Below the pieces are notes generated by a model. The model was given only the letters and a program-made list of their open reading frames with translations, was not told the origin of the DNA and did no database searches. A DNA stretch of 64,000 nt from Archilochus colubris (taxonomy: Eukaryota; Chordata; Aves; Apodiformes; Trochilidae): positions 14,603,561-14,667,560 of the forward strand of contig CM041097.1 in the NCBI GenBank assembly GCA_023079485.1. The letters run 5' to 3'. Numbering within the stretch: position 1 is the stretch's first letter; every line of letters begins with the position of its first letter. Shown here piece by piece: positions 51,950 to 64,000 of this stretch. The translations under genes and the position numbers were made by a program.

Positions 51950-54900
51950 CTGTGCAGGGAAAGGGCACAGGAAGGAAAAAAAAACACAAAACCAAAGTTA
52001 AGGAGAGCTTTCTATAAGCAGAGATGCAGGGAGAGCGCTGGGTTTGGCCTGAGGTTCTTGATTTAAAAAACAACTCAGTGGTTCAGGTGCTGTCCTGAAG
52101 AGCCCTTTCAAGAGGATGGGTTTTTTTGTTTGGTTGTTTTTTTTGTTTTTTTTCAAAGAGCAGGCAGTTACTCCTTTGGGGGAATCACACCAATTTAAGG
52201 TGTTTTGAGTTAGACTCCAAGCTGCTTTTCACAACTTCCTTCCCCATATGTCTACGTTGTCTGTGACTTAACAGAAATAACTAGTGATGGCAGTGAGAAA
52301 TTATGCATCAGAGGTAACCTGAGGCTTCCTGCACGCCGAGATAACTAGGGTGCCATGATCCAGCACCCACACCTTGTGCAACATTGACATGTCCTGAAGG
52401 ACTGAACAATGTCAGGGCAGCTGAAACAGGGTCACAGATTGAGTCAGGTTTGTAACCACCCTGCACTGCACATCCCCCAGAACCACACCGCCTTGGCCAC
52501 GTGCATGCAGACTGCTTTCCCAGGAGGTGAGAAAACACCTGAGCCCCAGAGGGTTTGCCAGACCTCCTTGTAAGCTGCAGGGTGGCAGGAGGGTCAGGAT
52601 ATCACGCCTGCTGATATCCAATGATCTGCATGTGGGCAGGAGCCAGGAACATCAGCTCCAGCTTGGTTGGGATGCTCTCCTCAGGAAGGTGGCCCATGGA
52701 GTCTTTCCCATGGGCAGGCCAGCCCTGAGTGCTGGTGCTTTCATCCAGTCCTGAGCTCCCATAAGGTGATTTTCTCCAGCCCTGAGCTCCCATAAGGTGC
52801 TTTCATCCAGTCCTGGGCTCCCAGATTTCCTCCAGCCCAGAAAGCCTTAACCCATCAGCAGAGATGTGGGGTGTCCGCTCAGCACCAACCCATAAGTGAG
52901 AAACTCAACACACCCCACGCTGCCCCAATCACTGGTGTGTTTTCTGACTGTATTCAGACTATCTCCGTGTTGGCTTGACAACTGGCAGCAGTTAGCACTT
53001 GCATTGCAAGCTCAGGAAAACATGTTTCCCAAACTGTTTCAAAGGAAATCCATTTCACCCCAAATCAAACGCAGAGTGTTTGCTTTGGCACTCTTCTCCC
53101 CATCCCTCTCTGACAACCTCCCCGTGCAGACCTAACCCAGAGAGCTCTGCACCATCAGCAGGATTTTCAGCATGACACACAGACCTTATGCAATCTCTGA
53201 GAATTTACGACTTTGTAAATTAATTAAAAACAAAAAAACAACACCCAACAACCCAGCCCACAATTCCAGAATGAACTTCTTTTCCCCTTAACAAAAAGCC
53301 ACTTACATTTCATCGAGAGCAGCTGCTCTCTGCCAAACCTGAACAAGGGCTGCTGTTGCTAACCTCAGTCATGAGCCACTTCAGGGTTTCTTTGGACTCA
53401 GCCTTAAAAAGATCAACAGATCCTGCAAAGACGGGCAGGGGGTTCAAAATCCTCCCCTTGGTGGCATGAGGGAGAGCTTTAGGTCTCCCTGAGCACAAGC
53501 TGCTGCTGGGTCTCGCATGATCTGGCTTTGCTCCCCAAGTCCCAGCTGCTGCAGCCATTTCTCTCTCCTCGTTTGCTTTTCTGCTGCTAATGAGGACATT
53601 TCTGGAGTTCATGATTACAGAGGAAGGTAAAGTGGAGGCGATCCCTGAATGCCGCAGGAAATGGGAGAGGCTGGAGTAATAAAAAAAGTCAAAGCCATGT
53701 TTTGTCTTAACAACAACACACTTTTCAAGCCAGCTTCATGCCTTTTTGTTCCTAAGACACGTTGATCTCCAGCGAGCTAACACAACCCTGCTGACCACCC
53801 TTTGGAAACAGCCCCCCTGTCCCCTCCAAGGACCTGCCCACCAAGGGTCCCTGCTCCTGTTATGGGAGTGAGCAATTCTGGCACACACCATCTCCCTGCT
53901 GGAGCCATAATATCCAGTGATGCTCTGTGTCACATCAGGCACTGCACCCCACATCCCTGCTATCCCTTCTGGTAGAGAAACCCAGTAGCCCCCCGGGAGG
54001 GAAAAGCATCTTGGAAGCATGCATAAGGACCTCCTGAAAGGCAGGAATAAAGAGTGGGATTGTCGGTGGAGCTGAGCTGAACATGAATCACAGCTGCTGA
54101 CAGCCAAACGTGGCCTTAATCAGAACTGTCAGGTAATAGCTGACACCAAAGCAAGCAGCGTGGCTGGGGTTAGGGAAACTTTGTTTTATCTGCTCACAGT
54201 GGCAGCAGAAGATTTCTTCTGCTCAGTCAGGTGCAAAGCTGTGCTTTTACAGCATCACTGAAGGCACTGAGAGCTCCATGTGGTTCTTACAGTGCCCAGA
54301 GCAGGTGCCAGGTCAAGGATGCCACTTCTAACTCACATGAAACACGTAAGTGCCTCCAGGCTTAACTTTACATTTAAACCAACGCAAGGTGTAAAGCATT
54401 GTGAGAGGGGTTAGGCAAGATTAGGCTTTCAAAGCTACTTACATGATTTTGCCCTTCCCCACTGAGCTGCAAAGCCTGAGCAAGGCACATTGGGAGCAAG
54501 CCCGGAGTGCTCCAGTCTGACCACACTGAGTTCAGAGGACAGCAATAACCATCTGTCTAAAAAATTTAATCCAGAAAATATAACCTAGGAATAAAGTTTG
54601 AAAAAGCAAGGGTTGTTTAGTCTAGAGGAGAGAAGGTTGAAGGGGATATAACAACAGCCTTCAAATATGGAAAAAAATGCCTGCAAAGAGGAGGGGAATA
54701 CATTATTCTCTGGGTCTGCTGAACTCCTGCAAGGAAAATTTCAGCTTTGAGAAGAGGAAAACACTTCCTGTGCAATTACAACAGAAGGCAGCTGGGCAAA
54801 AAAGGTTTTGCTAGACTTCTGAAGGCAGTGGATGGCTGGGCACAGGCAGGACAGCTCTGCAGCTCCAGTACTGCACTTCTCTGGATGAGGAGAAGGTGTC

Positions 54901-57900
54901 ACCGACCCTCCTCTCCTGCACTCATTTGCCATTTCGGAGCTCCACCAGTGCACCCAGGCCTGACCCTCTTGAATTACCAGTATTTATTTACAGCTGCTGC
55001 ACTTCCCTCTTAATGAAGTGTTTCATCTGGCAACACAGCTAATAATCCGAGTGAGCCCTAACCTGGAAGAAAGAGCACGTGGGAGGAGACCCCAGAACGC
55101 AGCACTGCTTATTTTTTTTTTTTTCATCCAACAAGGAAACCTGAGAACCTGTTTCACGAGGCCATCCAGGGGAGCAGGAGCCCTGCTCTGGCCCATGGCA
55201 CAGGATGGTTGTCACCACATCCCTGAGCCCTTTCCAAGGCTGCAAATCCAGGGGGGGGTGGTGTACTGACCCCACCAGACTTTCCTTCTGCAAAATGATG
55301 CTCTGAGACACCCGGCACCCCAGAGGCTCTTGCACTGGGAGAGGAGCAATGGCAGCTGCTGCCACCAGTGTGCTGTGTCCTTCCCGAGGACAGACTGGAG
55401 CCAGCAGCACAGTACACGTGGACACAGCAGGTTATTTTCCTGCTGTTCTCCACTGCGTGGGGCTGCCAGGCTCAATATTTCACCCCGGAGCCATGGAAAC
55501 ACCTTTTGGATGAGCACGAGTGAAAGCTGCAGCTCGCCTGCAGGCATTCAATATAAAACTCGAGGTAGTTACAGTGCTGGGAACATAATGCAGGTTTCTG
55601 GTCAACATTAAGGTCAGCTGAAAACATGCTGTACAAGCCCCTCTGAAGTCCTTCCACACCACATTAAGCACCACATTTTCATCCCATAAGACATTGCCAA
55701 AGGAAATAACAATTGGCTAAGCAAAGCAACGGCACCAAGATATTCCTCATGAGCATCACCTCTACACCCTTGCCACAACAAAGCACTTGGAGGTGCTTAA
55801 ATCTCACCCTGTGCTCTGCTCAACCAGGGCCACAAGATGCATTAATTATGAATTATTAAACCACTCAGCAAATGACAGCAGAGAGGCTGCAGGGAGCACG
55901 GGTGTGAGGCTGGAATGAAGCCCCCCCGTGAGGGGATGCAGCTCCCAGCCCCCATTACATTAAACTCCCCGTGAAGCTGGGCAGACATGGGGTGAGGCTC
56001 CACCACAGCCAGCATCCCACTGCAAGGAGCATCGTTGGCTTCAGCCCCAGCAGGGGAATGCAAAACACCTTGATTTAGGATACTGCACACACACAGGGAG
56101 ATGCTGATGCTTGCCTCTGGCTTTTACATCCCTCACAGTGTACATGTTCACCTCTGCATGGCAGCCCTCACCACCTGGCACCCAAATGGGTGCCTGCCTG
56201 CACCAAAACCCTGCACCCAGCCCAGCCAGATGGTGTCCAAGTGCAGCTACAGAGGCACAGGTGGGGATGGCGCAGCATCACTTGTGTCCAGCCCCCTGTG
56301 TCACAGACTTCCCTCTCTCCTAGCACTAGACAAGCTCATCCTCACCATCCCTGCAACAGGGTTTACTTCAAATCCAGCCCCAAGATGTAAAAAAAAAAAA
56401 AACTTAAGGAGAAACAGCCTGACCAGGGCTTTGTTTATAGCTTAGCCCCATCTCGCTTTGGAGCGACACCTTGGGGTGTGCAGAAATAAAGCAGAACCCT
56501 TATGTAACTGGAAATCATGGAAAGTAAATAATTTTGGGAAAGCAGAGAGCTTGCCAAGCAGGTGCTGGTGCCATCGGCCTCCCACGGTGTGCCCCTGCTT
56601 GCTACCCCAAGGTGTCAGCATGTGTTTCCTACCTGATTTATTTATCTGGCTCGATGAAAGAAGTCCCCACATGGTGCTGCCTGTGTAAGGAGTTGGATTT
56701 TAACCTGGAAATGTTCCCATAATCCTGCTCATGGGCCCTTCCCAGACAAGGCAGGACAGCCAAGATGCTGGCTCAGAGATGATGTGCTATTTCTTCCCCT
56801 GACATCTCCTCCCAGAAGTCCATTTCTGTGCTTCCCCTGGTTTGGTTGCTACCCCATGTCTAGCACAAAGAGGAGTGTGCTGGAGATCCGGAGCCTCCCT
56901 TTTCTTAGAAAAACTCAAGAACAGCCAATATGTCATTTTCTGCCTTGTGTAACTTGGCTGAAGCACCTCGGGGCAGACAGTGGCTCCAGAACAGCTCCAG
57001 GGAGAGGAGCACACGGGGGATGCAGTGCCAATGAAGACATGGAGATGGGGACCAGTCCCCATCCCCCTGCTCATCCTCAGCCCCTTCCTGCTGTCCCTGA
57101 GGATGTTCAGCAGCTGCTCCCAGTGCAGAAGAGGTTGGGCCACTGAACACTTGTTGGAAAGTAAACCCTGGCCCTAAGAAACAGAGCTTTTTCCTTCTGC
57201 CCCCCAACAGCTTTCAGCCCCTCCTCATGAAGAGGAAGAGGAGAGGACAGATAACAGATGACTCTGGAGCTCAGAGGGGCAAGGATCAGGCACTGACCCA
57301 TGTGCATATTCTTTTTCTTTTTTAAATTTCTGGTTTCCAGATATATCACACTTGTTGTCTATTCCTGGAAAAACAAGCTACTTGATGCCTTTGGGCATAT
57401 CACAACACAAATGACAGGAGAAATGTGTGCCATACATGTGTAATCACATTCTACCCTACAAAAGCACTGGTTTAACATGTTTCTTTTTTCCCCTGGATTT
57501 ATGCCTGTGAAAGGCTCTTATCCTCACCCACACTCATTTTTCCAAGAAATCCTTCAAATCTACTTCTCCTTTTGCATACAACAGTGTGACCATTCAATAA
57601 GAGTTCTACCTCCAAATCACTCTGCTCCCTACAAGCTGCACACAGAGACTGTTCCAGGAGAATAACATTTAGCCCACAGGTACTTTGCTAAGTGGGCTAT
57701 TTGACCAGCTGGCATTTTGTGGAAATGACTGCTTAGAATCAGCAGAGATCAGCTCTTGATTTCTAATTCAGCTGCAAGGCACACACAGTGCCTGCAAAAG
57801 CTTTTCAGAGGGTGATGCAAGCAGGAGCAGAGCAAGGCAGAGCACAAGCTGTGGGAGCAGGGCTGTGGTGGGCTGCGTATCTTCTGGGAAGTGATTAACC

Positions 57901-60900
57901 CCTGGCAGGATCAGGCTCCTCCTCATGTGAAAAGCTTTCTGGACAAACTCCATCATAGCATCCTCCTGATTGCTTAATGAAGGGAGCTACAGGGTAAACA
58001 TTGCTCCAGCATCCAATGTTCTGTATTGTTTCTAATGTCACAATATAAACAAAAAAATCAAACCAAACCAAAAAAAAAAAAAAAAAAAGCAAAAGCAGCC
58101 AGAAGAAATAAAATATAATACAAAATACAGCAAAACTGAGCTAAAATGTGCTGAGAAGTATCGCTTGCCCTTTGCCTCTCCATCTAATTGCCATGTGGGG
58201 CAGGAGGAGGGCTCAGTGTCCAAGAAGAAGCTAAGGGATATTAAAACAGAAACATGGGAGGAAAGGAGAGGTGCCCTCCCATCAGCAGAAAACTCTGCCC
58301 TTTGCCAGTGAACATGGTTAAACCCCATCAGCACGTGTAACAACTCCACAAGCAGAACGAGAGGCAGCACAGACACTCCCATCTAATTCAAACCCTGAAC
58401 AGGAGCACAAGGAGGGTCCTGGCTGCCTCTGTAACTCAGGTGTCTGCTGGTGCATGACTACCCATGGGGAGAGCAGCAGAACAAAGCCAAGCACTTCAAG
58501 GGCAAGTGCCCAGGATTACAGTGTCACACCTCTTTACCAACCATGAGGAGCTGGCTTTAAAGTGACTAAATAAAGCATGGTTGGTAAGGTGAAATCCTGG
58601 GGTCCTACAGGAGGCTTGGTGCCCCCTGGTAAAGCACTGAATGCATTACAAATTAAGGACAACATCTGTCCCTTCTGGCCAGAGGACAGGGAGTACTGTG
58701 GCACACACAGTGTTGTCTGCTTTTACTGCTGTTTCTGGGTAATTAGTAGTTAAGTCATAATAGAAACATCACAGCAAAACCTGCTGCCAGGGAGGGGCCA
58801 GCTTTTAATATGTGCTCTGCAGGTCAGGGACTGTTTGCCCTTCAGCTCCCTATAAAAAAAAAAAAAAAAAAAAGAATGTTTCAACGATGCCATAAAATGT
58901 GAGATGGATACAGGCATCAATTATTTTGCTTTATAAGGTGGAGCAACTGTGCAGCATCAGTAGCTCAAAGGGACCTTGTACCTGGATGCTCAGGAGTTTC
59001 TTCAAAGCCAAGGTGGGGCATGAGGGGTGTTTGCAGGGCAAGGAGCGTGGGGATGAGGAAAGATGGGCAGCAGGGCACTACGCCCTGACACCCTCCACCC
59101 AAAAACCTGCTCTTCTGCAGACCTCAGCCAGGTCACTGAATCTCAAAATGCTGCTGTTTAAATGGGATGGTAATTGTGTCTTCCGTGACTGCACACATGG
59201 GCCTGAGGGATCTGCCTGCTACTGCCGCAGTGCCCCCCAGATCAAGCTGAGCCAGGTCCCAGAGCAAGGAAAATTATTAAAATCTTACACATTAATAAAA
59301 GCGTTATCACCTCACTGCAGAGGAAATGCTTATATTCACTGCAAGCCCCATCATGCTGAGCATCTGCTCCAGAAAGCAGGAAAGAAGGGAGTCATTAAGG
59401 CAGGCACTGCCTGCAAGGGAACTCATACTTTGGGTATGGATGATGGGTGTCTTTGGAAGGTCTCCCTCCCAGCATTTTAAAAAGTGGTTTCTAAACCAAG
59501 ACAGATTGATTTTCACTCTAATAGGAAGGCATTGCCACATTTCCTGTCTTTTGACCTGTACTCCTGATAACTTGTTACACTTCAGCTCCAAAGCATGCAA
59601 CAAACCCTCCAATACTCAGACATTGCTCATCTGAACTCTGTATTGCTCAAGGCTGTGCACTGATGAGGTTTACACAACACAAGTTTTCAGGAACAGGAGC
59701 AGCTTCGGAAACATGGAGCTTTGCTTAAAGAAGCCTTGTTTCCAAGAGCAAATCCCAGCTCCCTCAACATTTCACATCTATTTTCCCTCTGTGTATATCT
59801 AAGGCTGTTTGAGTAAAACCCTCTCCAGCTCATTAGCTTCTCCTCTCCCCCTCTCCTTTACCACTTGCCAGTTAGGGAGATCCTGGCTGAACACAGAAAT
59901 TATTTCACATCTTAGCACAGGGCTGGCAACTTCCCCAAACAAACACACCAAAACCCAGGAGTGGGGTGAGGAGGCATGGGCATAGCAGAGCAAACCTGTC
60001 CATCCAGAGCAGAGAGCTGGGGTGCAGCCATGCTCAGCTCTCAGGGCACCAGCAATGCTCACGAGAGCATCCCCAACACCTGGTGCCAGGACAAACTTTT
60101 TAGCAAGGCCCGTAGTGGTAGGACAAGGGGTAATGGTTTTAAATTGAAAGAGGGTAGATTTACACTAGGTATAAGGAAGAAATTTTTTACTGTGAGGGTG
60201 GTGGGATGCTGGCATAGGTTGTCCAGAGAGGTGGGTTAATGTCCCACGAATGGCAACATTCAAGATCAGGTTGGATGGAGCTCTGAGCAGCCTGGTCTAG
60301 TGAAAGGTGTCACTGCCCATGCCAAGGGAGGTTGGAACTGGATTATCTTTAGAGGCCGCTTCCAACCCAAACCATTCTATGAACTTGTGATTCTGTAATC
60401 CCATGGTGGCGGGGGGGATCTCAGGACTGGGTATCAAACACCCTGCGGGCTACTCCCTGCCAGGGTCAGCAAGACAGATGGACTCCATCTAGCAGGGTGG
60501 AGGTGGAGGACCTCCTGAATCCAAGCAACTCTTGGCTGGAACAGAGAAATGTTGGGGGAGTGGCAAAGAAGCAGCAAGGCAGGATCTCTGGTGAGCAAAC
60601 CAGGCTCAGCGTTTTCTTTCTTGAGAAGTTTTCTGTTGAAGGACTTGGAAGCAAGCAGTAGCTGTGCCAGAGGAACACAGCCATTCAGTACTACAAACTA
60701 CAGCAGGCTGCAGGGGCTGAGCCTCCCCAGCACCAAGCTGCAGACACGTTCCTGCATGCACTTTCATCACCGTGGCCACAGAATGAAACCCAAACACGTT
60801 TTAGGGGAGAGGAATGAGAAATATTACCCTGGGATGGGCTCATGGGAAATGGGCTCAGCCTAACAGGACAAACATCTCGCCTGGCTTTTCCCTGCAGTGT

Positions 60901-62204
60901 CTACCAGAGGACTAAGGAGAAAGAGAGTCGTGCATAGAAGCAGAGGAATTTCTTTCAACTAGTCATGTGTTTGAGGACTGCGTAAGATGCAAGAGGGGCT
61001 GTGCCTTTTTCAAAGCACTGAAAAATATTCCGAGCCTCCAGGGACAGCTGACAGCAGTCCTTCAAGTGCTGAAGGCTGGAATCTGCCTCTGTGTTAGCAG
61101 CTGGCCTTGATTTCCCCCTCTTCTTCACAGAAGGGAGCATTAGAGACCTGGAAAACATTTGTTTTGAGCTATATGGAAAAGCCAGGCATCTCTGAAGCTC
61201 TGCATTTGGTAAACAAAGCGAGTGAAGTGAGAGGGGCTGCCAGGAACACCAGGGCCGGGCAGGGAAGCCCATGGCACTGACCTGGGGCACAAGGGACTCT
61301 GTCACATGGCCAGAGGGTGACAGGAGAGGAGGTGACATACCTGTTGCGTTGGAGAGGGCGAGGGACTCCATGGAGCCGCGGGGAGTCTGCTCGGTGGGCG
61401 TCAGATCCTCGGTGAACTTGAGGGCATTGATGGGGTGGCGGGTGCGGCACTGGGGTGTTGATATCCCACCTTCCTCTTCCTCTTCATACTTGGGGACTTT
61501 GAGGCTCCCTCTGGTCTCAGGGAAGCTCTGGTTGGACATGTCGCTGTAGCTCTCCTGTGAGCGAAGCCTCCCCGAGTAGAAGTCCTCCCTGCAGTCCTGG
61601 ATGAAGCTGCCACTGTGGCTCTTCATGGCCAGCGAGGAGCTCCTCTTTGGGTTGCTAAAATGTTTTGCCCATAAATCCGGCTGTGAGCCTGGCACCTGGC
61701 TGGGGCTATAGGAGGTCCTTATGTTGCACTGGCTGAGAAGCTGCAAAGGGCTTTGGGACTGACTTTGCTCCATTTTGCTCCCGTAGTGATAGAGCTCATC
61801 CCTGCTCCTCCACAAGTGCTCCCTGTTCAGGCTCGGCGTCTGGCTGGCCAGGCTCAGCAAATCCATCTGCAGGGACAGGGGATCCACCTCGGTGGAGAGG
61901 CGATTGGAGGTGACCTGCAGCTGGTTGCAGGGGCTGCGTGCCCCTTCCTCACCTTTCCCCTTGTTCTTCCCAATCTTGGCACTGCGGCGGGACTCCTTGG
62001 CTCGCGCGCTCTGGAACGCTGAGTCGGAGGAGTCGGAGCCGTTGGGGTCATCGCCCACACTGCAGGCCCTGGAGCAGAAGATCTGACCCTGCTTGGGGAG
62101 GAAGGGACGTCCCAGCAGGGACTTCTTGCACTGGGCACAGCAGAAGCAGGTCTCGGTGGCGTGCCAGTGCTGGCCATCGTATGTCATCTGGCCCTGGTCG
62201 ATAC
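51078..62204 (-). CDS. PRICKLE2: Prickle planar cell polarity protein 2, last two coding exons
   Basis: Minus-strand exons 61341-62204 and 51078-51949 join in frame through a split Gly codon. They give the C-terminal 578 residues. The sequence follows human PRICKLE2: third LIM domain ([20 protein letters not shown]), [74 protein letters not shown] and the C-terminal KNCIIS. Prickle proteins act in planar cell polarity with VANGL and Dishevelled; PRICKLE2 also functions at neuronal synapses. CIIS is a CAAX box for prenylation, giving membrane association. The PET and first two LIM domains are encoded beyond the right edge. The coding sequence shows no breaks. Confidence 0.96.
52735..52824 (-). 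repeat. 31-bp tandem repeat, three units, in PRICKLE2 intron
   Basis: Units start GTGCTTTCATCCAG, GTGATTTTCTCCAG and GTGCTTTCATCCAG, and each carries CCTGRGCTCCCA. The third is truncated at 28 bp. Confidence 0.88.
54580..54835 (+). mobile_element. Diverged CR1-like fragment in PRICKLE2 intron
   Basis: GGTTGTTTAGTCTAGAGGAG, AGCCTTCAAATATGG and CTGAACTCCTGCAAGGAAAA, followed by GAAGGCAGTGGATGG, resemble the 3' part of an old CR1 copy in plus orientation. No tail is preserved. Confidence 0.65.
60088..60398 (+). mobile_element. CR1 LINE fragment in PRICKLE2 intron, antisense to the gene
   Basis: About 310 bp: GTAGGACAAGGGGTAATGGT, TATAAGGAAGAAATTTTTTA, GGTTGTCCAGAGAGGTGGGT and CTTCCAACCCAAACCATTCT, ending near TTGTGATTCTGTA. 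This is a typical CR1 3' end in plus orientation. Confidence 0.92.
61341..62204 (-). CDS. PRICKLE2: PRICKLE2 penultimate coding exon (third LIM domain and linker)
   Basis: It follows acceptor CCCTCCAG with GT completing a Gly codon and ends SNATG at donor GTATGT. The visible zinc ligands of LIM3 are H and C of [12 protein letters not shown], plus C of IFCSRAC. A short acidic run, KYEEEEEGG, has fewer Glu residues than human. The rest is Ser/Gln-rich linker. Confidence 0.96.
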
Positions 62205-64000
62205 CTGGAGGGGGAAGGTGCACAGTGTCAGAGGTAGCCCACATGCATCACTTTGTGCTGACATTCACTCAGGCTCACTCTCAAAAGCCCTTTACCAGGG
62301 TTTCTCCAGCCTGTGAAGTTAAGCCCATTTCTAGTTCCTTGCAGGCTGAAGGCCTTTGCTTGGGAGTTGCTTGGGAAAGGCAGCAGAATGGAGCCTCGAG
62401 CTATTTCGTATTAAATAGGGATATTTCCGGTCATAAAGAAAAGGAATGCAAGAAGTTCTCCATAAAGTCCTTGCAGTCAAAGAAGAGGTATGATGCTTAC
62501 TGAAATAACAAAAAGCCACCAGCTGAACCAAAATGAGGAATTTGTGCTGCCTTGGTTATGGATGTACCAGAGCAGATGACATCCCAGTCCTTTGCTGCTA
62601 CCATAGCTCCATCCTAACTTTATTTTGGCAGCTGGGGCCCATTCTCCAAATGGAAGCAGAAAGAGACAGCCCTAGGGATCTGAGCACACACTCTTGCCCT
62701 GCACCCAGCCAAATATCCTGGGTTGCCCCCACTGGCCCCCCTTGGGTTAAGAATTGATACAGAGGGTCTGTCCCCTGCCAGTAAAATCCTGAGGAGCACA
62801 TGCCTGCTGCACACAAAGTGCTCATGGTCAGACCTGTGAGCAAAGCTCCTGAGGTTTTAATTATAACATTTATTCACTTGTTTAAGCTGCTGATCATGGA
62901 AAAAATCCCTGTTACCTGAGAAACTGTGCCAAGGGGCAGGCTGGCCAGCACAGTGGGGGCTGCACTACACATGTGCACCCCATGGGCTTGCACACCCACC
63001 ACAGCCGTGTCGCTGGGGGGGCTGACTGCAGCTGGTTAATTTACAAATGAACAGGATGTTAACAGTCCATTTTATTCCAAGCTAAATTTGCTTCAGCATA
63101 ATTGTTGGGTTTTTTTTTCTCCCCTTATAATGAGCAAAATGCTTTTACATAGGCTGGAGTGCTGTGCTTGTGGACAAGGTGGTGGGTAGGATTTTATAAG
63201 CTGCTTTTCTGGTGCCCTGAAGCCATCTTGCAGTAGAGGAGCACAGCCTCCTTACTCTGAACGTAAGCTACCCAACTCAAACATTGCAAGCCTTAAGCAC
63301 ACACCTCTGATTTATGTGGCTGCTAGGCACAAAGCTCAGTGACAACTATGAGCAACTTGCAGTAAAATGGCTGCAGCCCCCCTTTTGTTAGAAATGTGCA
63401 GACCTGCACCAAAATAAGCATTTTTCCCCCAAACCTGACAGTCAGCAGGCTCTGGGTGGATGGACAAAGGGAAGGACAGCAGATGGGGGATGCACAAGAG
63501 AAGGCAGAATGCAAGAAGCATTAACAGCTGCTTGTTCACTACACTGCAGCTGAGCTTTCGGGAAGGATGTGCTGCAGGTCACAGCAAACACGTCCTCCAA
63601 GTGCTTCACTGGAGCCCAGAGTTTCCACCCCTCCCTTGCCATCTGGCTGATGCACAAGAGCAAAATGATTGTTTTGTTTTGTTTTTTTCTTTCCCTGCAG
63701 CCTATGAAATATTTGAACACGTGAGCTCACCTCCACGGACAAAGAAAGGGCTGCCTGCCTGCCTGCAAGCACTTGCAAATGCTCAGTCAAGTGGCAAACG
63801 GGACTGGGGAGAGCAGTGAGATGGCTTCCCACTCCCTGAGTGCTGGGAAGACAGCTGTCCCCCAGAATGAAACACATTTTAAATCATTGTTCTAGAAACA
63901 CAGAAAAACTCTGATGCATTATTCCTTTCGGTCTGAGAACAACTATCTGCAGGTTGATTAAAAAAGGGAAACACAAACAATAATGATGCCTAACAAGCAA
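62205..64000 (-). other. PRICKLE2 intron upstream of the LIM3 exon (partial)
   Basis: Unique sequence to the window edge. No exon, mobile element or RNA gene was recognised. The preceding coding exon (LIM1/LIM2) is not present. Confidence 0.75.

Larger units (their letters stand above)
51950..61340 (-). other. PRICKLE2 9.4-kb intron
   Basis: Mostly unique sequence holding two CR1 fragments, a 31-bp triplicate repeat at 52735-52824, and A-rich runs at 56389-56402, 58068-58088 and 58854-58873. No exon-like conserved segment was recognised in it. Confidence 0.8.

Overview
The window is vertebrate nuclear DNA, almost certainly from a bird. Genes are split by GT-AG introns. The interspersed repeats are dominated by 5'-truncated CR1 LINEs, one with the typical 3' tail of repeated ATTCTATG units. 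I saw no mammalian SINEs. Three known genes lie in the order and orientation of human chromosome 3p14: ATXN7 (+), PSMD6 (-), PRICKLE2 (-). Identifications rest on my recall of the human proteins; no search was run. The species cannot be fixed from the sequence. A neoavian bird is likely.

Region 1 (1 to about 13,160, + strand) is the 3' two thirds of ATXN7, the SAGA deubiquitinase-module subunit. Eight coding exons end in a five-codon terminal exon and a long A/T-rich 3' UTR. The last intron carries a CR1 copy and a solo LTR with an intact 4-bp target-site duplication. Region 2 (about 13,160-18,835) is the gap between the convergent 3' ends of ATXN7 and PSMD6. It holds a CR1 copy closely matching the one in ATXN7.

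Region 3 (about 18,835-25,080, - strand) is the complete PSMD6 gene (proteasome lid subunit RPN7). Its eight exons join to exactly 389 codons, the human length. The CpG-rich promoter carries a perfect antioxidant-response-element core about 100 bp upstream of the start codon. Region 4 (about 25,080-26,530), just upstream of that promoter, is a composite repeat block: a pentanucleotide array, then a minus-strand CR1 interrupted by a second CR1 tail and by a 140-bp sequence that recurs 1.5 kb away. A 40-bp segment of this CR1 has expanded into a 16-copy minisatellite.

Region 5 (about 26,530-50,000) is intergenic. I found no convincing gene there, only one CR1, simple repeats, AT-rich palindromes and a few stretches that look like conserved noncoding DNA. 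Region 6 (about 50,000-64,000, - strand) is the 3' part of PRICKLE2 (planar cell polarity): the exon with the third LIM domain, a 9.4-kb intron with two CR1 fragments, and the terminal exon ending in a CIIS prenylation box followed by a 3' UTR. The PET and first two LIM domains lie beyond the right edge.

The three genes share no pathway; their proximity is conserved synteny. I found no undescribed multi-gene system. The most unusual material is the CR1-derived minisatellite block and the promoter element upstream of PSMD6.
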